DNA of 64,000 nt, from positions 5,935,001 through 5,999,000 of the forward strand of contig NZ_CP091110.1 of NCBI RefSeq assembly GCF_021560175.1, given 5' to 3'. The notes under the pieces were generated by a model. That model was not told the DNA's origin. It ran no database searches and was given only the letters and a program-made list of their open reading frames with translations. The stretch comes from Neobacillus drentensis (lineage in GTDB: Bacteria; Bacillota; Bacilli; Bacillales; Cytobacillaceae). This document shows positions 8,521 through 17,283 of this stretch, piece by piece. Position numbers and translations under genes: made by a program. The first letter of the stretch is position 1; every line of letters begins with the position of its first letter.

Positions 8521-11460
8521 ATGCTTAAAACTAGGTTTATCAAATTACTGACAACTAAATTAGAGGATGGCCGCTTTCTGTTGACGGCCCAGAACGAACA
8601 AGGTTCTTATATGAATCCGTTCAGGTGGAAAAACCTCGTTTTTAGCAGCCATGAAGAAAGCTTCTTCGGCACCCTTCTCGAAACAGAAACGGTGAACGAT
8701 GTGGAAGGAATCGTTGTGAGCGGCTGGCAGCTGGTCTCGTTGTTTGCCAAAGAGTCCTTCAATCGTTTTATTGACTGGGACTGGAATGAGCAATCTGAGA
8801 TTTGTCTTGCTTCCGCATTGACCCTTTATGAAGGGATTGTCGAAAAGGATTGGCTTCCGGATTTCTCCGTGTGGGAGCATGGTGACTTCCGCTGGAAGCT
8901 GCCGGAACGGGTCAAGGAAGAATTTGACTCTTCCTTTTGGGAACAATCCATCGAGGAAGAGTCCGAACCATTGGTCAGCGTCGAGAGAGAGCTCGGTACA
9001 ACCAAAGACTACATTTCTGATTTATACAATGGGGCACTTGATGCTTATTTAACCAGAAACGCTGCGATGAAAGAGCTTTTCGGTCCAAAGCTGGATCTGT
9101 TAAGAAAACAAAATATTTCAGGGGTCGAGCTCGCCCGCTATTTTGATGAAGAAAGCTGGCTCGAATGGGTTGGCATTAAGGACAGCGACACACCGTTTAC
9201 AATTGGGCTCCGGCTTGATGAACCCCTAGATGGCGAGGGCGCTTGGATCCTGGATGTATTTTTGCGCAGCAAGAAGAATACCGATGAAATTTATGATGTC
9301 GAGGGAGTTAGAAAGATTCCTGCGAGGTGGCAGCCATTTTTAGATAAGGTTGATCAAGAACGGATCCGCTGGGCCCGGTTAATTCCATGGCTGGAGGAGG
9401 ATGGCTTTTTTAAGACCCACCTTACCGAGGAAGAGGCCTGGATGTTTTTAACCGACGCAAGTGAAACCTTGGTTGCGCTCGATGTTGAAATCCTTCTTCC
9501 GTCCTGGTGGCAGGCGATGAAGAATGCCAACTTGAAGGTGAAAGCATCACTAAAGGGATCTTCCAGCCATCGGCCGTCCTTTGTAGGACTGCAGGCAATG
9601 CTTGATTTCAACTGGCGCTTTTCGATGAACGGTGTGGATTTGTCGGAAGATGAGTTTGGGAAGCTTGTCGAGGAGAAGCGACGATTGGTGTTTATCCGCG
9701 GCCGCTGGGTGAAACTTGACCCGCAGTTTATTCGGCAGATTCAGGATTTGATGAAACGGGCGGAAAAAGAGGGCTTGCATGTCCGTGATTTGCTCGAGCA
9801 GGAACTGGTTGAGTCGACAGATACGGAAGAAGAGTTAGAAAATCCAAAGGCATTTGCGAAGATTCAGATTGAGTTGAACCGCCAATGGAAACAGATGGTC
9901 AAAATGCTGTCGGAGGTCCATGAAATACCGCTCGAGACTGTACCTGAAGGGCTGCAGGGTGAGCTTCGTCCCTACCAGCAGCTCGGCATGAGCTGGCTTT
10001 GGTTCCTGCGCCAGTTCGGCTTCGGCGCCGTTCTCGCCGACGACATGGGCCTCGGTAAAACTGTCCAGCTCATCTCCTACCTATTGAAGGTAAAAAACGA
10101 GGATACATTAGAAATGGTGCCTGACACCGTTAGTACTACAAAGAAAAGGAAAACGGCTGTTGATGCAGACTCTGCCCCTAAAGCGAAGGTTCCTACGAAA
10201 GCGGCGCTGATTATTTGTCCAACGTCTGTGTTGGGGAACTGGCAGAAAGAATTAGAGCGGTTTGCTCCGGAGATGAACGTGTATCTTCATTATGGGTCGA
10301 ACCGTCTGAAAGAAGAAGGCTTTTCGGAACGGGTCCAAGATGCTGATGTCGTGTTGACTTCCTATGGATTGAGTCATCTTGATTCGGAGGAGTTTGAATC
10401 GATGGTGTGGAGTTCCATTGCGATTGATGAAGCGCAAAACATTAAGAATGCTCAAACAAAACAATCGAAGGCCGTACGGCGACTGCGCGGCCATCACCAT
10501 ATTGCCTTGACCGGAACTCCGATGGAAAACCGGCTTTCCGAGTTATGGTCCATCTTTGATTTCACTAACCATGGCTATCTTGGCAGCTTGGGGCAGTTCC
10601 AGAAGAAGTTTGTCATCCCGATTGAAAAGGATGAAAAGAAAGAAAAAGTCCAACAGCTTCAATCATTGATTCGTCCATTCCTGTTGCGCCGGACGAAAAA
10701 AGATGAAGAAGTTGCCCTTAATCTGCCTGATAAGTTGGAACAGAAGGAGTACTGCCCGCTTACCGCAGAGCAGGCATCACTGTACGAGCAGCTAATCCAC
10801 GATACGTTTGCGGAAATAGAGAAGTTATCCGGCTTTGAACGGAAAGGGTTAATCTTACAGATGCTGACTCGTTTGAAGCAGCTATGTAATCACCCTGCTC
10901 TCTATTTAAAGGAACAGGCAGTTGGCCGCGAGCTGCTCGACCGCTCGAATAAGATGGAGAAACTAGTTGAACTGGTTGATGCGGTCTTGGATCAAGGCGA
11001 GAGCTGCTTGATTTTTACCCAATATATTGAAATGGGCGAAATGATTCGCAGTACCTTGAAGAAAAAGTTTGGTATCGAGGTGCCGTTCCTGAACGGAAGT
11101 GTCCCGAAAACGCAGCGTGATACCATGATTGAACGGTTCCAAAATCACGAGTTTCCTGTCTTCCTATTGTCGTTGAAAGCGGGCGGAACCGGATTAAACC
11201 TAACGGCCGCCAATCATGTCATCCACTACGACCGCTGGTGGAATCCGGCTGTTGAAAACCAGGCAACCGACCGTGCTTACCGGATTGGCCAATCGAGGTT
11301 TGTCCATGTCCATAAGTTAATCTGTACCGGAACACTCGAAGAGAAGATTGACGCCATGCTCGAGAAGAAGCAATTCCTGAATGACCAAATCATCACAAGT
11401 GAAAACTGGCTCACCGAGCTGTCAACGGATGAACTGAAGGACCTTGTCTACTTGGGATAA
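8521..11460 (+). CDS. SNF2-family DEAD/DEAH helicase (YwqA-like)
   Basis: A 979-residue Swi2/Snf2 ATPase that would translocate on double-stranded DNA. The N-terminal half (about 1-460) is the bacterial SNF2-associated region. The helicase core has Walker A DDMGLGKT (about 505-512), Walker B DEAQ (about 635), TGTPMENR, LLRRTKKDE and the C-terminal RAYRIGQ arginine-finger motif (about 916). Length and layout match B. subtilis YwqA. A Lys/Ala-rich linker sits between motif I and Ia (about 525-560) and includes a copy of the dispersed 13-bp repeat (10116-10128). A TATAAT at 8399-8404 may be its -10. The SWIM zinc-finger partner often found beside ywqA is absent here. Confidence 0.92.
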   Translation: MLKTRFIKLLTTKLEDGRFLLTAQNEQGSYMNPFRWKNLVFSSHEESFFGTLLETETVNDVEGIVVSGWQLVSLFAKESFNRFIDWDWNEQSEICLASALTLYEGIVEKDWLPDFSVWEHGDFRWKLPERVKEEFDSSFWEQSIEEESEPLVSVERELGTTKDYISDLYNGALDAYLTRNAAMKELFGPKLDLLRKQNISGVELARYFDEESWLEWVGIKDSDTPFTIGLRLDEPLDGEGAWILDVFLRSKKNTDEIYDVEGVRKIPARWQPFLDKVDQERIRWARLIPWLEEDGFFKTHLTEEEAWMFLTDASETLVALDVEILLPSWWQAMKNANLKVKASLKGSSSHRPSFVGLQAMLDFNWRFSMNGVDLSEDEFGKLVEEKRRLVFIRGRWVKLDPQFIRQIQDLMKRAEKEGLHVRDLLEQELVESTDTEEELENPKAFAKIQIELNRQWKQMVKMLSEVHEIPLETVPEGLQGELRPYQQLGMSWLWFLRQFGFGAVLADDMGLGKTVQLISYLLKVKNEDTLEMVPDTVSTTKKRKTAVDADSAPKAKVPTKAALIICPTSVLGNWQKELERFAPEMNVYLHYGSNRLKEEGFSERVQDADVVLTSYGLSHLDSEEFESMVWSSIAIDEAQNIKNAQTKQSKAVRRLRGHHHIALTGTPMENRLSELWSIFDFTNHGYLGSLGQFQKKFVIPIEKDEKKEKVQQLQSLIRPFLLRRTKKDEEVALNLPDKLEQKEYCPLTAEQASLYEQLIHDTFAEIEKLSGFERKGLILQMLTRLKQLCNHPALYLKEQAVGRELLDRSNKMEKLVELVDAVLDQGESCLIFTQYIEMGEMIRSTLKKKFGIEVPFLNGSVPKTQRDTMIERFQNHEFPVFLLSLKAGGTGLNLTAANHVIHYDRWWNPAVENQATDRAYRIGQSRFVHVHKLICTGTLEEKIDAMLEKKQFLNDQIITSENWLTELSTDELKDLVYLG
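10116..10128 (-). repeat. REP-like 13-mer inside SNF2 gene
   Basis: GGTGCCTGACACC on plus, the reverse complement of the GGTGTCAGGCACC form of the dispersed repeat. It is translated in frame as part of MVPDTV in the helicase linker. Confidence 0.7.
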
Positions 11461-11512
11461 GGCCGCAGGGCGCCGGCGAGGGCAAGATTCGTACTGTGAT
11501 AAGATGAGGAAC

Positions 11513-11525
11513 GGTGACAGGCACC
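11513..11525 (+). repeat. REP-like 13-mer
   Basis: GGTGACAGGCACC followed by ATTTGTAAC, between the SNF2 gene and its terminator. Confidence 0.75.
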
Positions 11526-11546
11526 ATTTGTAACACCAAAGAAGTA

Positions 11547-11590
11547 GAAAAGGGAAGATTCCATTGTTTAGAATCTTCCCTTTTCCTTTT
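11547..11590. terminator. bidirectional terminator
   Basis: Perfect 15-bp stem GAAAAGGGAAGATTC/GAATCTTCCCTTTTC with T-runs on both strands. It serves the convergent SNF2 and Excalibur genes. Confidence 0.9.
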
Positions 11591-11861
11591 ATCGCTCACA
11601 GGCGATTAAATCTTTATCTCTGTCGCTCTTTTTATTTGCATCATAAAGAGCTTGTGAAACAAAGGGTTTGAAGTACGTCTTACCACCTTTGTTTTTTACG
11701 GAGGCTGAACGAGCTACTCCGCCTTTGTAAACCTTATTCAACTCTGTACAATTTTTGAAAACCACAATCTTTGTTGCAGCCTCTGACTCCCCTGCCGAAC
11801 CTAACGTAAATCCTAGTAAAAGAGCAAACGGAATGCCAACCTTAAAAAACTTTTTCAACAT
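11589..11861 (-). CDS. secreted Excalibur calcium-binding domain protein
   Basis: A 90-residue exported protein. An N-terminal signal peptide (KKFFKVGIPFALLLGFTLG, cleavage near SEAA) is followed by one Excalibur domain with FKNCTELNKVYKGGV and the terminal DxDxDxxxxxCE pattern (SDRDKDLIACE). The two Cys are expected to pair. Such domains accompany surface nucleases and wall enzymes and bind Ca2+ through the Asp cluster. Here the domain stands alone, so its partner is unknown. TGAGGT precedes the start. Confidence 0.85.
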   Translation of the reverse strand: MLKKFFKVGIPFALLLGFTLGSAGESEAATKIVVFKNCTELNKVYKGGVARSASVKNKGGKTYFKPFVSQALYDANKKSDRDKDLIACER

Positions 11862-11952
11862 AAATACCTCATTTACATTTTTTTCTATTTCTTTTAATTA
11901 TCTTAAGTGAGGTATTCTAATTATTCAATTAAAATTTCTATTTAATAGATAT

Positions 11953-12618
11953 TTATTTTGTTTGACGCTGGGCTTTTATGATCTCTAAGTATTGTGTATC
12001 ACCTAAACCATAATCTCCGGTAAATTGGTCGATTAGCGCTAAAACAAGTTCATTTTCTGACATATCTTGATGCGCTTGTATATAAACCATCAAGTCACTG
12101 TCATGATTAAGATAGTTTAAATATAGCTCAATCCCCTTTTTTAAAGGGCTTAGCTCGATCTGGTCAGGTAAGCGTTTATGAATCAAAACTTGGTCGTACA
12201 TAGCCTGATACCCCTTGGCCGCTACTCTAAAGTGGCTAACAGGTTCAAACTGATCCCCGACTATATGGATATCAATATCCTCTTTATAATCGGCCATGTC
12301 TAACCAAGCGAGAATGGTCAGAAGATTGATTTGACAGAACATATCCGCATCAAACCATAAAACGATGTTCGTAAACTCTTTATTTATAAGAGGAAGCAAT
12401 GGCTTAATCGCATGCTCCGTGTATTGTTGCCGCCTTACATGATGAACCTTTGCACGTATATCAATGAATTCTGGTGAGAATAAATCGTTACACGTACTTC
12501 CATAACACATCGCTTCGTTAAACGGGACCATTAATTCCCCTTTAAGAAAATCTGTCTCTATGTAAAAATTGTACATAGCTTGCCCATTGAGAATATGTAA
12601 TGTTTTTTCTTGGATCAT
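11953..12618 (-). CDS. DUF1835-like hypothetical protein
   Basis: A 221-residue soluble protein with no signal or membrane segment. The start LHILNGQAMYNF, a middle region with IVLWFDADMFCQINLL (about 85-101) and an IHIVGD strand resemble the DUF1835 family, whose function is not established. A GAAGGGG ribosome site supports the ATG. It is single, between an Excalibur gene and an MFS gene in the same direction. Family call is moderate and no function is proposed. Confidence 0.6.
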   Translation of the reverse strand: MIQEKTLHILNGQAMYNFYIETDFLKGELMVPFNEAMCYGSTCNDLFSPEFIDIRAKVHHVRRQQYTEHAIKPLLPLINKEFTNIVLWFDADMFCQINLLTILAWLDMADYKEDIDIHIVGDQFEPVSHFRVAAKGYQAMYDQVLIHKRLPDQIELSPLKKGIELYLNYLNHDSDLMVYIQAHQDMSENELVLALIDQFTGDYGLGDTQYLEIIKAQRQTK

Positions 12619-12689
12619 GATTCCAGCCCCTTCTCTATAAGTAACTCTATTTATTTATTTCTATCTTAAGCTTTTCGAGCAAGACAGCA

Positions 12690-12718
12690 GGGATTCAGAA
12701 CACTGGTGTCTGAATCCC
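12690..12718. repeat. hairpin between DUF1835-like and MFS genes
   Basis: Inverted repeat GGGATTCAGA/TCTGAATCCC with an inner ACAC-TG-GTGT. There is no T-run on either strand, so it is a weak terminator at best. A related pattern (TCTGAATGC...GCATTCGGA) lies near 19737-19759. Confidence 0.5.
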
Positions 12719-12757
12719 TACCCCATTCGGGCAGATTCAGGAGTATATTCTATAATA

Positions 12758-14047
12758 CTATTCTATTTCCTTAACCTCTTCCAACCGAATCCTTCTCCTT
12801 GCCGTATTTTTAACAGAACAAAGAAAGAACAGCCCCCCGCCTAATATAGGAACAAGATAACTTGGCATATGACTCAAAAGAAATCCTGAAGATACCATAG
12901 CTACAGGCAGGAGCACCTTCCCAATACTAATGCCGATACTAAGTACCCTGCCCCTGTATTCATCAGGAATCTCTTTTTGCATAATATAGGAAAATGGAAT
13001 ATCTATCAGTGCCACGACGGTCCCAAAGAGAAACATAACCAGACTATAAAAGTTAACAATCCAAAAATCATTGAATCCTTCCATCATAAGCGGAATCCCT
13101 GAAATGACCATGAGTAGAGACAAAGCTACACTTAAATATCGAAGCAAACTGGAATAAAGAACCCTTTTAATGATTTTTTTAACCAGCAACGCTCCTAAAA
13201 TCATCCCGACAGGAAATGCACCTTCGATGATTCCAATCTCCTTGGCCCCAATATGGAAAATCGTATTCATTATATAGGGGATGGGAACCATTACAGCAAA
13301 ACCGAGAAAAAAATTCAAAGAAATTAGCAGAATAAATAAATTCAGGATTTTCCTCCTCCCCATTAAATAATAAAATCCATCCTTGATTTCCTTCATAAAA
13401 ACGATCTTCCCTTTTAACTGGCCATCTCTTTCCGAATCTTGGCAGGACGTAAACTTAATCAACAGGATTGAAACGCCGGAAAGGAGAAAGGAAATCCCAT
13501 TAATGAGAATAAACGCTCGTATATCAACAAATGCAAATACCATTCCCCCTAACATCGGTCCCATGATCGAAGATACCGAATCAATCACCTTACCGACCGA
13601 GTTTATGCTCATCAACCTTTTTTCCGCTACGATGTTCGGTTTGGCCGACTCCATCCCCACCCCAAAGAAGGTACTAAACACTGTCATCAGGAGGGTAGCT
13701 GCATAAATAAGCAACAGCGTTAATCCAAAAATACGGCTGAACACATAAACGAAAACTAACAGCATCCCGTTTAACAGATCCGTGGATACCATTAATCTCT
13801 TTTTATTGAACTTATCGGCGATGACACCAGCAAACGGATTGATGATCACCATTGGGATAATTCCCAAAATAAGAGTGGCCGCGAAGCTTAACGCTGAGCC
13901 CGTCAACTTTAATACATATAGGCCCATCGCAAATTGGTAAATGGCCGTGCCAAATACGGATATGGTCTTCCCCGCCGCATAAAGAAGAAGATTTTTTCTT
14001 TCAACCTCATTATTTTCCTCGCTTGCCTTTATAGCTGCTATACTCAT
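12758..14047 (-). CDS. MFS transporter, MefA-type drug/macrolide efflux family
   Basis: A 429-residue membrane protein with about 12 hydrophobic segments. It has the MFS motif A variant GVIADKFNKKRLM after segment 2 and the family entry KTISVFGTAIYQFAMGLYV. This subgroup (MFS_3) exports small amphipathic compounds. It lies downstream of, and in the same direction as, the MerR-methyltransferase gene, 115 bp away, with direct repeats between. Coregulation by the MerR protein is plausible (inference). AGAGGGGTGG precedes the ATG. Substrate unknown. Confidence 0.85.
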   Translation of the reverse strand: MSIAAIKASEENNEVERKNLLLYAAGKTISVFGTAIYQFAMGLYVLKLTGSALSFAATLILGIIPMVIINPFAGVIADKFNKKRLMVSTDLLNGMLLVFVYVFSRIFGLTLLLIYAATLLMTVFSTFFGVGMESAKPNIVAEKRLMSINSVGKVIDSVSSIMGPMLGGMVFAFVDIRAFILINGISFLLSGVSILLIKFTSCQDSERDGQLKGKIVFMKEIKDGFYYLMGRRKILNLFILLISLNFFLGFAVMVPIPYIMNTIFHIGAKEIGIIEGAFPVGMILGALLVKKIIKRVLYSSLLRYLSVALSLLMVISGIPLMMEGFNDFWIVNFYSLVMFLFGTVVALIDIPFSYIMQKEIPDEYRGRVLSIGISIGKVLLPVAMVSSGFLLSHMPSYLVPILGGGLFFLCSVKNTARRRIRLEEVKEIE

Positions 14048-14071
14048 GAACGTCCACCCCTCTGAAATTCT

Positions 14072-14110
14072 TACATCAAGTGTAAAGGGTCGGGTGAACG
14101 CTACATCAAG
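14072..14110 (-). promoter_or_regulatory. direct repeats upstream of MFS gene
   Basis: TACATCAAG occurs twice (14072-14080 and 14102-14110), 30 bp apart, with a TTACA-N5-TGTAA dyad at 14071-14085. A possible regulator binding region for the MFS gene. Confidence 0.35.
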
Positions 14111-14148
14111 AACCCATTTTCATCATTTTTTATATAGAAACTTATAAA

Positions 14149-14166
14149 AGATAGGGTTCACCCTAC
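14149..14166 (-). terminator. weak terminator overlapping MerR-MTase stop
   Basis: Minus-strand GGTAGGGT-GA-ACCCTATC followed by TTTTAT, starting in the stop codon. The 2-nt gap makes it a marginal hairpin, and readthrough to the MFS gene is likely. Confidence 0.35.
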
Positions 14167-15374
14167 CTTTTCCCCAAAAATGAATAGGAGTAAATCTCTT
14201 CTCCCGGGACAAAAAAATCCTCGAACCTTCCGCCTTTATCAACCGGTTCAGAAATCCTTTCATCCACCGCTTTATACATTAACTGGCCGATGTTCTTCCG
14301 AATCGTATCGAGTGTAAAGTTATCTCGATATTTTGCTTCAATTTTACTGTTAGGACTGAAATTTTTAAATACTAAGTAGGACCCTAATAAATAACCGTCC
14401 GGTTTACTAAGAGAATCAACTTCATGGAGCAGAAACGTTTCATGCTCAAAGCTATAATTACTTGTACCGGTATGGTCTACAACGACATCAATGGAATGAC
14501 TTGACAGCGGCAGTTCTAGAAAGTCAGCACAAATAAACAGAATGTTTCGTTTCGAACCAGTCTTCTCCAGAAACCTTTTTAAAAATAAATGCCGCTCGAG
14601 GTTGTGATCAACCGCGATATAAAGACCATCCTCCGGTAAATCTTGATAAATATTTCGAAGAAAAAAACCTGACCCAGACCCTAATTCAAGAATTACCTTT
14701 TTAGACAAATTCACTTGATCCAGCTTCCTTTTTGACCAATGCAATCCTCTGGTGAAATTTTCTAGATAAACAGAATCCGTCTCCTGAATATATTTCGGAA
14801 TATTATTTATCGGCGTAGGAATGGGCTTCATTCGTTTTCCAACGTTTAAAACGCCTGACTCAATCGGATAATCCTCCCCACACTCACAGGAAAGTTTCCC
14901 CTCGATGATCTGATTTTTCGTGATTATTCCATCTTGAAGAGTCAGCTGTCCACGGCATTTTACACACCTCAGCAGATCTAGTACGGTTAAATCGACCCCA
15001 AGCACACCACCTTGCCCTTGACGATACGCAGCTAATTGATCCAATTTCCCTTTCAGGCTGTCTCTAGCTTCCTCCAGCGTTTTTATTTCTTGGTCCAACT
15101 CCTGAACCTTTTTAAAAAAAATAGATTGATAAAACGAATCCACTTCATAATCGGTCAGTTTAGCAAAGTTTTTATAATGAAAAATCTTCTTCATTTCATT
15201 TAAACGAAAGCCCATCTTTTTCAACTCTAAAATAAGGTCTAGATCACTCTGGCAACGGTCATCAAAGTCATATTGCCCGCCTCGTTTTTCCGGGACAATT
15301 AAACCTAATTCCATATAGTGCCTAATTGTATCAATACTCAAGCCATTTACTTTTCCGAACTTGCCAATTTTCAT
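14163..15374 (-). CDS. MerR-type regulator fused to zinc ribbon and SAM methyltransferase
   Basis: A 403-residue three-part protein. Residues 1-70 are a MerR winged HTH (GLSIDTIRHYMELGLI). Residues 78-118 form a coiled coil as in MerR dimers. Residues 137-165 hold a Trm112/UbiE-type zinc ribbon (C137, C140, C163, C165). Residues 225-335 are a class I methyltransferase with LELGSGSGFF (229-238) and the acidic strand AVDHN. The effector domain is therefore an enzyme-like module, which could sense a methylatable compound or act as a resistance methyltransferase. GGAAGGGGGATG precedes the ATG. It is divergent from gsiB and upstream of the MFS pump. Confidence 0.82.
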   Translation of the reverse strand: MKIGKFGKVNGLSIDTIRHYMELGLIVPEKRGGQYDFDDRCQSDLDLILELKKMGFRLNEMKKIFHYKNFAKLTDYEVDSFYQSIFFKKVQELDQEIKTLEEARDSLKGKLDQLAAYRQGQGGVLGVDLTVLDLLRCVKCRGQLTLQDGIITKNQIIEGKLSCECGEDYPIESGVLNVGKRMKPIPTPINNIPKYIQETDSVYLENFTRGLHWSKRKLDQVNLSKKVILELGSGSGFFLRNIYQDLPEDGLYIAVDHNLERHLFLKRFLEKTGSKRNILFICADFLELPLSSHSIDVVVDHTGTSNYSFEHETFLLHEVDSLSKPDGYLLGSYLVFKNFSPNSKIEAKYRDNFTLDTIRKNIGQLMYKAVDERISEPVDKGGRFEDFFVPGEEIYSYSFLGKR

Positions 15375-15446
15375 CGATTCATCCCCCTTCCTAACTATTC
15401 TTTATTCACAAGAAGAAATCCTATGTTTAATAGACAACGAGATCGT

Positions 15447-15463
15447 CAAAAGGGCACCTTTTG
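15447..15463. promoter_or_regulatory. dyad in MerR-MTase/gsiB divergent region
   Basis: Perfect CAAAAGG-GCA-CCTTTTG. Its compact form fits a MerR-type operator, and it lies about 75 bp upstream of the MerR-MTase start. Confidence 0.4.
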
Positions 15464-15472
15464 TCAAAAATG

Positions 15473-15497
15473 GTTTGAGAATCAGGACAACGGGTAC
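15473..15497 (+). promoter_or_regulatory. SigB promoter of gsiB
   Basis: GTTTGA (15473-15478), 13-bp spacer, GGGTAC (15492-15497), against the SigB consensus GTTTAA-N12-15-GGGTAT. It lies 65 bp upstream of the gsiB start. Confidence 0.8.
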
Positions 15498-15561
15498 ATA
15501 AAGGACGTAAGTCAAATAGCAATTCCAAATATTAGCAAATATTATTAGGAGGGATTTTATT

Positions 15562-15960
15562 ATGGCAAACAAAGATAATGAAAAAAGAGGAAATATGACA
15601 CTGGAAGAAGCAGGCCGCAAAGGCGGAGAAGCGACTGCTCGTAACCATGACAAGGAATTCTATCAAGAAATCGGACGGAAAGGCGGAGAAGCCACCTCCG
15701 AGAATCATGACAAGGAATTCTATCAAGAAATTGGACGGAAAGGCGGAGAAACTACCGCCGAGAACCATGACAAAGATTTCTATCAAGAAATCGGACGGAA
15801 GGGCGGAGAAGCCACCTCCGAGAATCATGACAAAGAATTCTACCAAGAAATCGGACGAAAAGGCGGAGAAGCTACTTCCGAGAACCATGATAAAGAATTT
15901 TATCAGGAAATCGGCGAAAAAGGCGGAAACGCCCGTGCGGAACAACGAAATGATGATTAA
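15562..15960 (+). CDS. gsiB: general stress protein GsiB (KGG repeats)
   Basis: A 132-residue, highly charged, hydrophilic protein made of six KGG repeats with a 20-residue (60-bp) period: GRKGGEATxENHDKEFYQEI. It matches B. subtilis GsiB in repeat sequence, with one repeat more or less and terminal variation. GsiB is a desiccation-type stress protein made under SigB control, and a SigB promoter is present. The repeats keep other frames open, producing false ORFs on both strands. GGAGGG precedes the ATG. Biochemical role is not known. Confidence 0.93.
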   Translation: MANKDNEKRGNMTLEEAGRKGGEATARNHDKEFYQEIGRKGGEATSENHDKEFYQEIGRKGGETTAENHDKDFYQEIGRKGGEATSENHDKEFYQEIGRKGGEATSENHDKEFYQEIGEKGGNARAEQRNDD

Positions 15961-15971
15961 GACTGATCCAT

Positions 15972-15999
15972 AAGGGGGAGCTTAGCTTCCCCTTTTTTC
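15972..15999 (+). terminator. gsiB terminator
   Basis: AAGGGGGAGC-TTA-GCTTCCCCTT followed by a T-run. Confidence 0.85.
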
Positions 16000-16149
16000 A
16001 ATTAGCTGCTCCCACCCCTCTCCTCTCTTCCCGGTAAAAAATCATTTTCCGAATCTTTGAGAAATAATCAGTTGTTTCCCCTTAAAAATGTTAAAATAAT
16101 CTAGTAATCTGATTTTGATAGATAGAAATGCAGGAGTTGGACGATAAAA

Positions 16150-17283
16150 ATGAATCCTACATTTATTGATTTCCATAAAAAACGATATGAATGGGTGTTG
16201 AAGGCGCTAAAGGATTTCTCCGTTCGGTTTAATGAATGGAAAAATGAAGCCCCTTATACAACGGGAATGACCAAATCAGTGGAAGGTCTCGTGAGGATGT
16301 TGCAACTACACTTGGAACCTTCCCATGAAACGTCCTTCAACGGTCTTAAGAATTTTTTCCAAGAAGCAGAAAAAGTACGGCAATCTGAGCTAGAAAACGT
16401 TGAAAAGCAATTGGAACCCTATCAGTTGTTAATTACCAAACAAACATCGATCCTTGAACATGAAAAAGAGAACGCCCACTTACTAGAGGAACGCTTATTA
16501 AACGATATTAATCGCTTTGATCAATTCCAACAGCAGATTGAGCTTAAAAATATGGATTCTGACCACATCTGGGAATTAGTGGATGATATTATTGAGTATA
16601 CTCCCTATAATAAAAAAGCTAGTGTCATCAATTATGATGTGTCTAGATTACAGAATTGGGCTGAACGAGAGTTAGGAAACTCGCTTTTAACGATCAAACA
16701 GAAAGCTAGTGATGCAAACATTGAGCTAGGACAACCCTTAGAGCTTCCGTTCCTGCCTCCTTTACCTGAAATTGAGCAGAAAATTGATGCCTTCTGGTTT
16801 AAGACAACCTATGAAAAGGCCTTGTCCACTATGCGTGAACAAGCACATGAATGGCTGACTGAGATGTATCAAAACTATAATCATTTACTAAAGTTAGTCT
16901 TAACGGAATTAACTAGGCAAAAAGAACAAGCCATAAAAGAGGTTGAAGCCGGAAAGCTTGAATACCGGACCAAGATTAACTCCCTTGAGAATCAATTAGT
17001 CACGTATCAAAAGGAAGAAGCGGAGCTGAAAGCCCGTTATCTGAAGGCCTGCCAATTGTGGGAACAGTTCAGTGACCATGCCTCTCAATTACAAGGCTAT
17101 TTGATTAAGTACTGGCTGGATTATAAGGAAGAGCTGCAGCAGCATCTCCTGTATGGTCAGACGGAAGACCGCTGGCTTTCCGCCCACTATTTGCAGCTTT
17201 TGCGGCAAGACGGTGAAAACATGATCGAATCATTAACCAAAGGAGGCCATGAAGATGGTTACCACAAAACTCCCGACCAATAG
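16150..17283 (+). CDS. coiled-coil protein of unknown function, first gene of pair
   Basis: A 377-residue protein, not recognised. It is soluble, rich in Glu, Gln and Lys, with heptad-like coiled coils at about 80-140 and 255-310. A Pro-rich break lies at about 195-210 (LELPFLPPLPEIEQK) and a WFKTTYEKAL segment follows. There are no signal, membrane or nucleotide-binding motifs. AGGAG precedes the ATG. Its 3' end overlaps the next gene by 29 bp, so the two are translationally linked and probably act together. It lies between two SigB-type stress genes, but no SigB promoter of its own is visible. Confidence 0.8.
   Translation: MNPTFIDFHKKRYEWVLKALKDFSVRFNEWKNEAPYTTGMTKSVEGLVRMLQLHLEPSHETSFNGLKNFFQEAEKVRQSELENVEKQLEPYQLLITKQTSILEHEKENAHLLEERLLNDINRFDQFQQQIELKNMDSDHIWELVDDIIEYTPYNKKASVINYDVSRLQNWAERELGNSLLTIKQKASDANIELGQPLELPFLPPLPEIEQKIDAFWFKTTYEKALSTMREQAHEWLTEMYQNYNHLLKLVLTELTRQKEQAIKEVEAGKLEYRTKINSLENQLVTYQKEEAELKARYLKACQLWEQFSDHASQLQGYLIKYWLDYKEELQQHLLYGQTEDRWLSAHYLQLLRQDGENMIESLTKGGHEDGYHKTPDQ

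Noticed and set aside
8560..9780. Minus-strand frames opposite the SNF2 gene
   Set aside because: Antisense shadows without ribosome sites or recognisable domains.
15532..15973. Long frames on both strands overlapping gsiB
   Set aside because: They arise from the 60-bp codon-phased repeat of gsiB and lack ribosome sites.
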